Shown piece by piece: positions 23,928-32,005 of a stretch of 47,943 nucleotides of DNA. Origin of the DNA: Nevskia soli. Lineage in GTDB: Bacteria > Pseudomonadota > Gammaproteobacteria > Nevskiales > Nevskiaceae. Below the pieces are notes generated by a model that saw nothing but the letters and a program-made list of their open reading frames with translations, did no database searches and was not told where the DNA came from. The stretch covers positions 1 through 47,943 of the forward strand of contig JAMFRN010000067.1 in the NCBI GenBank assembly GCA_026224805.1, written 5' to 3'. Position numbers and translations under genes: made by a program. Position 1 is the stretch's first letter. Each line of letters starts with the position of its first letter.

Positions 23928-24854
23928 TTGAATCGCCTGCCGCTCACCGCCTTGCGCGCCTTCGAGGCGACAGCCTCGCACATGAGTTTCGCCGCCGCCG
24001 CGACGGCGCTTTACGTCAGTCCGGCGGCCATCAGCCAGCAGATTCGCGCGCTCGAAACCACGCTGGGCTATCCCCTGTTCGAGCGCCTGGGCGCATCGAT
24101 CCGCCTGACCGCCGAAGGCGCGCGGCTATTGCCGCGGGTGAAGCGCGGCTTCGAGGAGCTGCGCCGGGCGATGGACGAGGCGCTGCGCTCGCAGGATACC
24201 CGGCGGATCAATGTCAGCCTGCTGGCCTCCTTCCTGCAGCGTTGGCTGTTGCCGCGCCTGCCCGAATTCCAGGGCGCGCATCCCGACATCGACCTGCGGC
24301 TCAGCGCCAGCACCCAGATGGTGGATCTCGGCGATAGCGATTTTCATGCGGCGATCCGTTTTGGTGCGGGCCGCTGGCCCGGCGTGCAGGCGCGGCGCCT
24401 GCTCGACGATTGGCTGGTGCCGGTCTGCAATGCCGAGCTGCTGCGCCGGCTCGGGCCGATCACCGCCTTCGCCGATCTGGGCCGCTATACCCTGCTGCAT
24501 GCCAATGCCGAACCGTGGAACGACTGGGTCAAGCCGCTGTTCGGCAGGCGTCATGAGGTGCCGGTTCGCTCCGAGCTGGACGATTCGGCCTCGGCGGTGA
24601 TCGCCGCCGAACGCGGCTACGGCGTGGCGATGGCGCGCTGGTCGCTGGTGGCGGGAGACGTGCAGGCCAGCCGCCTGGCCTGCGCGGCGGAGTGGGCGGT
24701 GCACCATCATCGCGCGTATTACTTCGTGACCACGGCCGCCAAAGGGCAACTGCCGGCCGTACAGCTGCTGGCCGATTGGCTGTTCGATACGGCCGCCGCG
24801 TTCGGCCCGCCGCCGGTCAGGCTCAAGCGCAAGGCCCCAGCGCGCCGCAGCTAG
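23928..24854 (+). CDS. LysR-family regulator (GcvA-like)
   Basis: The 308-residue protein uses a TTG start. The N-terminal winged helix reads LPLTALRAFEATASHMSFAA and ALYVSPAAISQQIRALETTL, the GcvA/AmpR-like LysR pattern. The effector domain covers about 93-290. It is divergent from the GST fusion gene with dyads between them, so the GST pair is the likely target. The inducer is not predictable. The C-terminus is basic (RLKRKAPARRS). Confidence 0.94.
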   Translation: MNRLPLTALRAFEATASHMSFAAAATALYVSPAAISQQIRALETTLGYPLFERLGASIRLTAEGARLLPRVKRGFEELRRAMDEALRSQDTRRINVSLLASFLQRWLLPRLPEFQGAHPDIDLRLSASTQMVDLGDSDFHAAIRFGAGRWPGVQARRLLDDWLVPVCNAELLRRLGPITAFADLGRYTLLHANAEPWNDWVKPLFGRRHEVPVRSELDDSASAVIAAERGYGVAMARWSLVAGDVQASRLACAAEWAVHHHRAYYFVTTAAKGQLPAVQLLADWLFDTAAAFGPPPVRLKRKAPARRS

Positions 24855-24941
24855 CCGGCTCGCCCAACCTGGCGGGGTTCTTGCTTTAACAACGTCCGGG
24901 GAACACGTGTCAACGGGGACGCGTGTAGACGGAAAAAACTT

Positions 24942-25181
24942 ATGAAAATCACCCTGATTTTGTCAGGCTGCCTCACAGCGGCGCTCTTGCTGGCATTGTC
25001 CGCCTATCACCAGACGGTCGATACCAGCCCCTACCGGACCAGCGAGGCTCTGGCAGACGCCATGAGCAGTCACGGCATCGAGCTCGGTGCGCCTGACGCA
25101 GATGTCGACACGACCAGCACAGCAAGGACCGATTCCGCCAATTTCAAGGTCGTCGCCTACCGGCAAAGCGGCAGGCCGTAA
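24942..25181 (+). CDS. Small exported protein, hypothetical (79 residues)
   Basis: The product begins with a hydrophobic signal or anchor (MKITLILSGCLTAALLLALS). An acidic, Ser/Thr-rich mature part (about 55 residues) with no cysteine follows. The SGC within the hydrophobic stretch is too early for a standard lipobox. A GGAAAAAA tract precedes the ATG. No family is recognised. It is convergent with the quinone oxidoreductase gene. Confidence 0.6.
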   Translation: MKITLILSGCLTAALLLALSAYHQTVDTSPYRTSEALADAMSSHGIELGAPDADVDTTSTARTDSANFKVVAYRQSGRP

Positions 25182-25205
25182 AGACTTTGGGAGCGGCGGC
25201 GGGCA

Positions 25206-26204
25206 TCAGCGCCGCAGGTCGAGCACGATCTTGCCCCGGTGGGCACCGCTCTCCATGTAAGCATGGGCGGCGGCGACCTCGTCAAAGGCAAAGACCCGAT
25301 CCACCACCGGGCGGATGACGCCGCTGTCGAACAGCGGCCAAACCTCGCGCAATAGCGCCGCCTTGATGGCCGCCTTGAAGGCCAGCGGCCGCGAGCGCAA
25401 GGTGGTGCCGGTCAACATGGCGCGCTTCTGCATCAGCTTCATCAGGTCCAGCTTGGCACTGCTGCCGCCCTGGGTGGCGATGATCACCATCCGCCCTTCC
25501 GGCGCCAGCGCGTCCAAGTTTCGCGGCAGATAGTCGCCGCCCACCATGTCCAGCACCACGTCCACGCCGCCGCCGGCGGCGCGAATCACCGCGACGAAAT
25601 CCTCGCTGCGGTAATTGATGGCCCGCTGCGCGCCGAGCGATTCGCAGAAGCGGCACTTGTCGTCCGTACCGGCGGTGACGAACACGACCGCGCCGCGCGC
25701 CCGCGCCAGCTGGATCGCGGCCACGCCGATGCCGCTGGCGCCGCCATGCACCAGCAGGCGTTCTCCGGCCCGCAGCCGCGCCAGGTCGAAGACATTGCTC
25801 CACACGGTGAAATAAGCCTCGGGCAAGGAGGCAGCCTGCAGCAGATCCAGGCCGGCGGGCAGCGGCAGCACCTGACCGATGGGCGCGACGCAGTACTCGG
25901 CGTAACCGCCGCCGGCCACCAGGGCGCACACCGCATCACCTGGCCCGAATTCACCGACATCGGAGGCGACGGCGAGAATCGTTCCCGCTACCTCCATCCC
26001 GGGCCACTCCGGTGACCCCGCGGGTGGGGGGTAGAAGCCGCGGCGCTGCAGGATATCGGCGCGGTTGAGGCCGGCGGCGGCGACCTGGATCAGTACTTCG
26101 CCGGGGCCAGGGCGCGGCGTGGGGCGCTCGCGGATCAGCAGGGCCTCGGGACCGCCGGGCTTCTCCACATCGGCCACACGCATCGTCGCTGGAATCGGGT
26201 TCAT
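25206..26204 (-). CDS. NAD(P)H quinone oxidoreductase (zinc-free MDR, PIG3/QOR type)
   Basis: The 332-residue protein is a medium-chain reductase. Its N-terminal GroES-like domain contains VAAAGLNRADILQRRGFYPP and PGMEVAGTI. The Rossmann domain has the dinucleotide motif LLVHGGASGIGVAAIQLA. The GLNRADIXQRXGXYPPP signature is typical of the PIG3/TP53I3-like quinone reductase group, and catalytic zinc ligands are missing, as expected. It would reduce quinones with NADPH in the cytoplasm. It stands alone, with the AT-rich region of the peptide cassette upstream on the other side. Confidence 0.94.
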   Translation of the reverse strand: MNPIPATMRVADVEKPGGPEALLIRERPTPRPGPGEVLIQVAAAGLNRADILQRRGFYPPPAGSPEWPGMEVAGTILAVASDVGEFGPGDAVCALVAGGGYAEYCVAPIGQVLPLPAGLDLLQAASLPEAYFTVWSNVFDLARLRAGERLLVHGGASGIGVAAIQLARARGAVVFVTAGTDDKCRFCESLGAQRAINYRSEDFVAVIRAAGGGVDVVLDMVGGDYLPRNLDALAPEGRMVIIATQGGSSAKLDLMKLMQKRAMLTGTTLRSRPLAFKAAIKAALLREVWPLFDSGVIRPVVDRVFAFDEVAAAHAYMESGAHRGKIVLDLRR

Positions 26205-26555
26205 GCGCCATCCTAACCCGACGGCGATTCGCGCCCGGGATACCGTGGATATCGCCGGACCCGCGCGCTATCGCCGTGCCGCAAAAACTCGAAGCTCCGG
26301 ATCGGGAATCCGGCGGAATTCAAGCGGACCTTCAGGCAGAAATCCGCATCCAGGCATCGGGCGTGCCTGAAACAGGCCCGGATCCGATATGTAGTGTATA
26401 AATACGACCCGTAAATATTTACTTATTTTGATTTTCAGTACCTTAATAAAGTTATAATAAGAGGTTTTGTCTATTGATTTGAAAGACGAACGCCCGTATC
26501 GTGGTGCCAGCCCCCGGTTTTTCCGAGGACCTCTCCACTGACCAGGAATTCACTC
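26205..26555. other. AT-rich control region of the peptide cassette
   Basis: The part from 26390 to 26480 drops sharply in GC compared with its surroundings. It carries a perfect 12-bp palindrome GTAAATATTTAC (26411-26422), a sigma-70 type promoter (26428-26458) and a leader of about 90 bases. The base composition suggests acquisition or a strong, regulated promoter. The minus-strand promoter of the quinone oxidoreductase should lie near 26205-26260. Confidence 0.6.
26428..26458 (+). promoter_or_regulatory. Promoter of the 48-residue peptide gene
   Basis: A perfect -10 TATAAT (26453-26458) is preceded by TTGATT (26428-26433) at a 19-base spacing. The spacing is longer than ideal, but the -10 is exact and unusual in this GC-rich DNA. 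The palindrome at 26411-26422 directly upstream could be an operator. Confidence 0.6.
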
Positions 26556-26702
26556 ATGTCATTTGATCTGCAGGATATGGACACCATTGAAATTTGCGGC
26601 CTCGAATACGACGTCGGCAGCGCGGCAACAGCGGCATCGTCCGTCGCCGAAGGCAGTCAGCCGGGACTGGACTACGTGTTCTTTTTTGTAAACTGCAACT
26701 GA
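26556..26702 (+). CDS. 48-residue peptide, candidate RiPP precursor
   Basis: The gene starts at an ATG eight bases after AGGA, downstream of the TATAAT promoter. The product has an acidic, Ser/Ala/Gly-rich N-terminal part (MSFDLQDMDTIEICGLEYDV and on). It has a short hydrophobic aromatic C-terminus, LDYVFFFVNCN. It has no signal peptide, and the acidic leader plus compact aromatic tail is the usual plan of RiPP precursors. The Gly after SQP (residue 37) is a natural leader/core boundary. A hairpin follows the stop, then two genes for related HEAT-repeat proteins. No exporter or protease is nearby. The peptide is unlike any precursor class I know by sequence, so the function is inferred from context alone. 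Confidence 0.6.
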   Translation: MSFDLQDMDTIEICGLEYDVGSAATAASSVAEGSQPGLDYVFFFVNCN

Positions 26703-26709
26703 TAAGCGC

Positions 26710-26751
26710 AGGCATCGGGCAGAGATCGCTTGCGCGGCTCTGCCCGCGCCT
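26710..26751 (+). terminator. Hairpin between peptide gene and downstream genes (attenuator?)
   Basis: An 8-bp perfect stem (gggcagag, 26717-26724, with 26738-26745) is extended by aggc/gcct. Only three T residues follow, so it is a weak terminator or a processing hairpin. That would let the peptide mRNA exceed that of the downstream genes. Confidence 0.45.
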
Positions 26752-26800
26752 TTCAAGCCGCGCATCTCACCACGCAGAAACTGCAAGGCCCAGGTAATAC

Positions 26801-27715
26801 ATGGAAAGAGTCACCGGGACCGTGGTATCAGGCGAAGCCGATCCCCGAGCCGGCGACTCAATAACAGAGGTGGCGCAGACGCAACATCCCGACTCGTCGC
26901 TGTCTCAATTTGTGGAACAGGTGAATCGCCGCTTCCGCCTGGAGCAAGTCGAATCGTTCTGGGGCCTGGAAGAGGAGTTTCGCCAGCTCGCGCACAGCGG
27001 TTTCGTCCCGCGCCTGATCAATGACGAAATCGCGCGGATCGCGCACAACCCGAGCTACATGGGGGACTGGCGCTCCAAGCAGTTCATGCTCCATCGCGGC
27101 AAGAACTTCGCGCTCTCCGTCTGGCTGGTCGATGACGAACGCCGCTACATCCATTCAAGCCCGTCCCTGTGCATGTACGCGCCGATCGGCCTGGAAAGTC
27201 TCCGTTACGATGTCTACAAGCTGCCGGGCAACTATCGCAATTCAGTATTTGATCCCGGCGTCAAACTCGAGCCTGCGGGATCAGGCATCACCGGCCCGGG
27301 CGGGATCCTGCTGTTGCAATCCGACCGATTCGTCTACGACTTTAAAGCGAAGCAGCCGCTGGCGGTCCTCAAATTCGCATCTTCACCGCTGCAGGCCATG
27401 GAATGGTTGTTCAACAAGGACAACCTCCATGCCTGGCAGGCCAATGACGGCGATCCGGCCTGGACCCAGCTGCGCATTGCGGCCCATATCCTGGGCCGGC
27501 TGGCGAACCAATCCTCGCTCGAACCGCTGGAGCAACTGTCGTCCCACCCTCATCACGCGGTGCGCTGGGCAGCGATCCAGAACATCGGCCGCCTCAGCCG
27601 ACGCGCCGCGATGCCCAAGCTGGAGCAGGCCGTCAACGACCCGCATCCGCACGTGCGCCGCGCGGCGGCCAACATGTTGCAGCAGGAGAATCTCAAGAAA
27701 TCACGTCCGGAATGA
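26801..27715 (+). CDS. Cupin-like/HEAT-repeat protein A of the peptide cassette
   Basis: The 304-residue soluble protein has a helical N-terminus (DSSLSQFVEQVNRRFRLEQV) and a central beta-rich domain (about 100-195). The C-terminal third is HEAT-like repeats (LRIAAHILGRLANQSSLEPL; HHAVRWAAIQNIGRL; PHPHVRRAAANML). The central domain can be aligned by eye with protein B: YIHSSPSLCMYAPIG with IAHDNNYNFMTVSYYGPG, and QSDRFVYDFKAKQPLAVLKF with RASVDVHTQYPPDDLGITLN. H118 is shared, but the second histidine of B is Y179 here. HEAT repeats could hold the peptide leader. It is 98 bases after the peptide gene. Confidence 0.7.
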   Translation: MERVTGTVVSGEADPRAGDSITEVAQTQHPDSSLSQFVEQVNRRFRLEQVESFWGLEEEFRQLAHSGFVPRLINDEIARIAHNPSYMGDWRSKQFMLHRGKNFALSVWLVDDERRYIHSSPSLCMYAPIGLESLRYDVYKLPGNYRNSVFDPGVKLEPAGSGITGPGGILLLQSDRFVYDFKAKQPLAVLKFASSPLQAMEWLFNKDNLHAWQANDGDPAWTQLRIAAHILGRLANQSSLEPLEQLSSHPHHAVRWAAIQNIGRLSRRAAMPKLEQAVNDPHPHVRRAAANMLQQENLKKSRPE

Positions 27716-27722
27716 TCCATCC

Positions 27723-28613
27723 GTGGCCCTGACCGTCGCTTGCGATCACTCCAGGCTTGTCACACTCGACGAGTTCATCGACTACGTTCATGCCAATGTG
27801 GATCTCAAGGACATGGACAGCGTTGCCGCGGCCGCTCCCATGCTCCGCGGGCTGGCGAACGAGCGGGAACTGGTGGTGCGCCGGCTCAACCAGCAGGTCA
27901 AGGAAAATTTTCGCAGCCAGGTCGTTCCCAACACGCAGACGCTGTTCCTGGGCGACGGCCGCGGCTTCTACGTGCGGGCCAATATCTGGCCATCGAATGC
28001 CGATCTCGCCAGCGGCCGCGTTTACCAGGATCAGTTCACTTACAACATCGCCCACGATAACAACTACAACTTCATGACGGTCAGCTACTACGGGCCGGGC
28101 TATATCACCGAGATTTATCAATACGATTTTGATCGCATCGAAGGCTATGCCGGGGAGAAAGTCGATCTGCGCTTTGCGGAGCGCGTCCACTTCACCCAGG
28201 GGATGGTGATGCTTTATCGGGCCAGCGTGGACGTACATACCCAGTACCCGCCGGACGATCTGGGCATCACGCTCAACTTCATGGTCGCGACGCCGGACGT
28301 GCAGTTGCGAGATCAGTATTTCTTCGATCTCGAACAAGGCACCATCCTTGATCTGCCCGGCGAGTCGGATGCTTCGCGCCGCATTTCGTTCCTCAAACTG
28401 GCCGGCCACGTCGGCGATGGCAACACCCAGCAATTGCTCGACGACCTGTCCCAACAGCATCCCTGCCGCCGCACGCGGCTGGCCGCATGCGACTCGCTAT
28501 CGCGGCTCAGCCCGGCCGACGCCATCCGCGTCTGGGAGCGCGCATGCCGCGACAAGGAGCCCCTGGTGGTGCATGCCGCCCGGCGGCGACTTCAGGCGGC
28601 AACCGGGCAGTGA
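27723..28613 (+). CDS. Cupin-like/HEAT-repeat protein B of the peptide cassette
   Basis: The 296-residue product starts at GTG, seven bases after the stop of protein A. The first part is helical. The centre (about 100-190) is a beta-rich domain with H111 (FTYNIAHDNNYNF), a GPGYITEIYQYDF strand, and H172 in RASVDVHTQYPPDDLGITLN. The latter resembles the second half of cupin or 2-oxoglutarate-type barrels. The end (from about 220) is HEAT-like (DASRRISFLKLAGHVGDGNT; RTRLAACDSLSRLSPADAIR; PLVVHAARRRL). It keeps both histidines where protein A has one, so B may be the catalytic member of a pair. The enzyme type is not proven by sequence. Confidence 0.7.
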   Translation: MALTVACDHSRLVTLDEFIDYVHANVDLKDMDSVAAAAPMLRGLANERELVVRRLNQQVKENFRSQVVPNTQTLFLGDGRGFYVRANIWPSNADLASGRVYQDQFTYNIAHDNNYNFMTVSYYGPGYITEIYQYDFDRIEGYAGEKVDLRFAERVHFTQGMVMLYRASVDVHTQYPPDDLGITLNFMVATPDVQLRDQYFFDLEQGTILDLPGESDASRRISFLKLAGHVGDGNTQQLLDDLSQQHPCRRTRLAACDSLSRLSPADAIRVWERACRDKEPLVVHAARRRLQAATGQ

Positions 28614-28619
28614 ACGGCT

Positions 28620-30734
28620 TCAGCGGCTGCTGAAAGGCCCGGCCTCATCGCCAAAGACATGGGGTTGCCGACCCGCCGTGTATGCGGCGACCCAGCGTTC
28701 AAACTCCTCCGCCGGCAATGCGGGAGAAAACAGGAAGCCCTGCTGCAGGGTGCAGCCCTGATTCAGAAGCAGATTCATCTGCTGCGGGGTCTCCACACCC
28801 TCGGCGACAACTTCCAGGTCGAGGCGGCCGGCCAGGGCGATCATGGCCGAGATGATGGCCGCACTCTGGCGGGAGCCGGCCATGTCCTCGACGAACTGAC
28901 GATCGATCTTGATTTTGTCGAGCGGCAGCCAGCGCAGGAAACTGAAGGACGAGTAGCCCGTGCCGAAGTCATCCATGCCAATCCTGTAGCCAAGCCGCTT
29001 GATCTCGTCGAGCGTGTGACGCGTTGAATCGGAGGGCTCGAACAACACGCTTTCGGTCAATTCCAGGTCCATCATTGCTGCAGCCGCCGCGTCCTCCCGC
29101 CACAGCTGCGCCAATGGTTGCAGGACCTTGGCATCCTGCATTTGCCTGCCCGACAAGTTGACGGCAACCCGCAAGTCCAGTCCCTGCGTCCGCCAGCGCC
29201 TCAACTGGGTGTGGGCGGCCCACAGGCAGCGCTCTCCTATTGCGACGATCAACCCCGCCTCCTCTGCAGCCGGGACAAAGGCATCGGGGAATAACAGACC
29301 GCGCTCGGGATGGCGCCATCTCACCAGCGCCTCGGCGCCGGCAACGCAGCGCAGCCGGACATCCACGATGGGCTGATAGAACAGTTCGAATTCCTTTTGC
29401 TCCAGCGCCCGCCGGATGTCGCCAGCCAGCACCATCTGCCGGCGCAACTGCCCGCTGAGCATGCCGCCGGCGAATCGCGCATTGTTGCGGCCGCTGGTCT
29501 TGGCCGCGTACCCGGCTGCTTCGGCACTGCCGATCAGGGACTCCGCGGTCTCCCCGTCCTCGGGAGGGACCGCGATTCCGATGGACACCGACATGTTCAG
29601 CAGCCTGCTGCCGAGAAGATAGGGCTCGGACAGGCCTCGCAGGATAGTATCGGCGCTCCTGCGCAGCCGGCCTTCATCGGAGGGCTCGTCGCCGTCCGGC
29701 AAAATCAGCGCGATGAATTTGTCGCCACCATAGCGGAACAGTTCGGAGTCGGGCGGAATGAAGCGGCGCAGCCGGTTGGCGGCCTCACACAGATACTGGT
29801 CCCCAGCCTTATAGCCGAAGCGGTCGTTGACCAGGCGAAACTGGTCCAGATCGAAATAGAGCAGCACCACCGGCAGCTCCCGGGAACGGCGCAGTTCCAG
29901 CGACGACTCCAGGCTCCTTTCCAGGGATGCGCGATTGCCCAGGCCGGTCAGCGGATCCTGATAAGCCAGCCGCCGCAGCTTCTCCGCACCATCGCGGAAT
30001 TGGCGCAAAGCCAGCGCCACCTCGCCGAACTCGTCAGCACTGACCGGTGGCAGATCGATCTCCAGCTGGCCGGCATTGACCTGGCGGATCGCCTCAGTGG
30101 TGATGCGCAGCGGCCGGACGATGGAACGCACTACCATCAATACCAGAAATACGCCGGCAAGGACCGCGGCAACGATGATCGCAGCGGCCAGCCGGATCGC
30201 CAACGCGGCACGTGCGCGCGCTTCCTGGAACACGCTTTCCGTCAGCGCGTGTTCGCGCGTACTGACTTCGGCCAATGTGGTCTCGACCAGGCTGAAGCGG
30301 CGCTGCACCTCGTTGACAAACGGCACAGCCTCCGCCTGTTTGCCGGCGACCAGCATCTGCAAACCCTGCTGGGAGTCGTTTTCCACGGTGTCCAAGGCCG
30401 CTACAATGACTTCCCGGCTTTTCGAGTCGAACGATCCGAGCCGCAGCAATTGCGCATCGACCCCCTTGCGGGCCATTTGCCGCGCCTGCAGGAACTCGCT
30501 CTCCTTAGCCGTATCATTCACCAGAATGGCTTCACTCAGCTGCCCCCCAAAATGACGATACTGGGCAACTGCTTCCTGCAAGGCCTGGATGATTTCGAAG
30601 CGCCGGTACTGCTCCCTGAGGAGCGTTTGCTCGGTCTGATTGCGCTCGATCAAATAGCCCAGCACCACGCCGGAACTGGCGAAAATCGCCAGCAGCCCGC
30701 AGATCAACGCCACTAGCCTGAAACGGACGCTCAT
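28620..30734 (-). CDS. Membrane HAMP-GGDEF-EAL cyclic-di-GMP protein
   Basis: The 704-residue protein (start MSVRFRLVAL; an ATG 14 codons upstream lacks a ribosome site) has a transmembrane helix at about 8-30, a periplasmic helical sensor and a second helix at about 180-205. A HAMP domain follows, then GGDEF and EAL domains. The GGDEF signature reads RYGGDKF, with the catalytic Glu replaced by Lys, so diguanylate cyclase activity is unlikely. The EAL domain keeps EALVRW, DDFGTGYSS and AEGVET, so it should hydrolyse c-di-GMP. It is convergent with protein B of the peptide cassette, six bases apart. Confidence 0.94.
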   Translation of the reverse strand: MSVRFRLVALICGLLAIFASSGVVLGYLIERNQTEQTLLREQYRRFEIIQALQEAVAQYRHFGGQLSEAILVNDTAKESEFLQARQMARKGVDAQLLRLGSFDSKSREVIVAALDTVENDSQQGLQMLVAGKQAEAVPFVNEVQRRFSLVETTLAEVSTREHALTESVFQEARARAALAIRLAAAIIVAAVLAGVFLVLMVVRSIVRPLRITTEAIRQVNAGQLEIDLPPVSADEFGEVALALRQFRDGAEKLRRLAYQDPLTGLGNRASLERSLESSLELRRSRELPVVLLYFDLDQFRLVNDRFGYKAGDQYLCEAANRLRRFIPPDSELFRYGGDKFIALILPDGDEPSDEGRLRRSADTILRGLSEPYLLGSRLLNMSVSIGIAVPPEDGETAESLIGSAEAAGYAAKTSGRNNARFAGGMLSGQLRRQMVLAGDIRRALEQKEFELFYQPIVDVRLRCVAGAEALVRWRHPERGLLFPDAFVPAAEEAGLIVAIGERCLWAAHTQLRRWRTQGLDLRVAVNLSGRQMQDAKVLQPLAQLWREDAAAAAMMDLELTESVLFEPSDSTRHTLDEIKRLGYRIGMDDFGTGYSSFSFLRWLPLDKIKIDRQFVEDMAGSRQSAAIISAMIALAGRLDLEVVAEGVETPQQMNLLLNQGCTLQQGFLFSPALPAEEFERWVAAYTAGRQPHVFGDEAGPFSSR

Positions 30735-31149
30735 TGGTGTCTGCTCATCCCGGTCCTTCACCGGCCCCCAAAACATTGCATGACGCGGCGCAATGGCCTA
30801 TGTATATGAGCCATCTCGACAGTAATATCACGCCGCAGCCCTAGCATAACGTGCCGCGCTGCCACTCCCGAAACCCGGCGCCTCGTCCGGGGGGGCGACC
30901 GATCGACAACCCAGGGTTCCATGCTCGCATACCCTCGCGTATCCCGGGGTCCGGACAGAGCACTTCAAGACGGATGTTGGCGATGTTTCGGCTGGCGGTG
31001 GCCTGGAGACCGGAATCCAGCCTGTGTGGCAGCCAGACAGCGCAGGCCTTGCAGCCGAGGACTTGCATCGGTCAAGGACCGCTCCAGGGACGGCCGGTCA
31101 TGATCAACAGCGCAGAGAATTTGGCGGAATTACATGAGGAGGGCCGGCG
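30735..31149. other. 415-bp divergent intergenic region
   Basis: It separates the EAL gene from the cNMP-binding gene. The minus strand has a TATACA -10-like hexamer near 30800, but no well-spaced -35. A short ORF at 31101-31172 overlaps the next gene's start and is not accepted. No repeat or structured RNA was recognised. Confidence 0.4.
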
Positions 31150-31983
31150 ATGGAGCAGACAGAGTTGCTGAGCAAGCTGGTGCTGTTCCGGGATCTCCCG
31201 GCCGAGTTGCTGCATCCGCTACAGCAGGCCGCGGCGCGGCGCAGCTTCGCCGCCGGGGAGCCGATTTTCCACCACGGCGAGGCACCGGATTTCTTCTATG
31301 TCATCGAAAACGGCATGGTGGACGTGGCGGTGCCGGCGCGCGCCGGGGACATCGTGGTGGCCAGCTTCGAGCGCGGCTCGTTCTTCGGCGAGCTGGCGGT
31401 GTTCGACCGCCAGCCGCGCAGCGCCGGGGCGCGCGCGGTCGCCGACACCAGCCTGATCTGCATTCCGCTGGAGGCGGTAGCGGAACTGGTGGAGAACCAT
31501 GCGCCGGCGGCACGCCAGTTCATCGGCATCCTGGCCCTGCGCCTGCGCAGCGCCGACGAGCTGCTGTCGCGCCTGCAGGTGCAGAACGTCAACGAAATCG
31601 CCGATGAGCGCATGAGCCTCGGCGACCGCATCGCCGACAAGGTGGCGCGCTTTGGCGGCTCCTGGACTTTCATCACCAGCTTCATGGGCTTCCTGCTGCT
31701 GTGGATGCTCGGCAACACCGCCTATCTGCTGAGCTCGCCGCCGGACCCTTTCCCCTACATCTTTCTCAACCTGATCCTGTCCTGCATCGCGGCCTTGCAG
31801 GCACCGGTGATCATGATGAGCCAGAACCGGCAGAGCCTGAAAGACCGGTTGCGGGCCGACCAGGAATTCCAGATCAACGTACAGGCCGAGATCGCCGTGC
31901 AGCAACTGCACCGCAAGGTCGACGAGCTGCGCGGCACCATGCTGCAACACCTGCATTCCGCGGAGACGCGCAGGCCGTCCTGA
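31150..31983 (+). CDS. Cyclic-nucleotide-binding domain fused to DUF1003 membrane domain
   Basis: The 277-residue protein has an N-terminal Crp-type cNMP-binding domain (residues 1-130: FAAGEPIFHHGEAPDFFYVI, then FERGSFFGELAVFDRQPRSA, the phosphate-binding cassette with FGELA and R). The DUF1003 region (about 155-245) has two membrane helices (WTFITSFMGFLLLWMLGNTA; FPYIFLNLILSCIAALQAPV) and the NRQSLKDRLRADQEF loop. The C-terminus is a coiled coil. It has no DNA-binding domain, so it is a membrane protein gated or tuned by a nucleotide. AGGAGG precedes the ATG by seven bases. Confidence 0.9.
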   Translation: MEQTELLSKLVLFRDLPAELLHPLQQAAARRSFAAGEPIFHHGEAPDFFYVIENGMVDVAVPARAGDIVVASFERGSFFGELAVFDRQPRSAGARAVADTSLICIPLEAVAELVENHAPAARQFIGILALRLRSADELLSRLQVQNVNEIADERMSLGDRIADKVARFGGSWTFITSFMGFLLLWMLGNTAYLLSSPPDPFPYIFLNLILSCIAALQAPVIMMSQNRQSLKDRLRADQEFQINVQAEIAVQQLHRKVDELRGTMLQHLHSAETRRPS

Positions 31984-32005
31984 AGCCGCAGCGGTCCCGG
32001 CGGGA

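Noticed and set aside
31101-31172. Short ORF (23 codons) overlapping the start of the cNMP-binding gene
   Set aside because: No conserved features; the AGGAGG inside it serves the downstream gene. A leader peptide cannot be excluded but is not supported.
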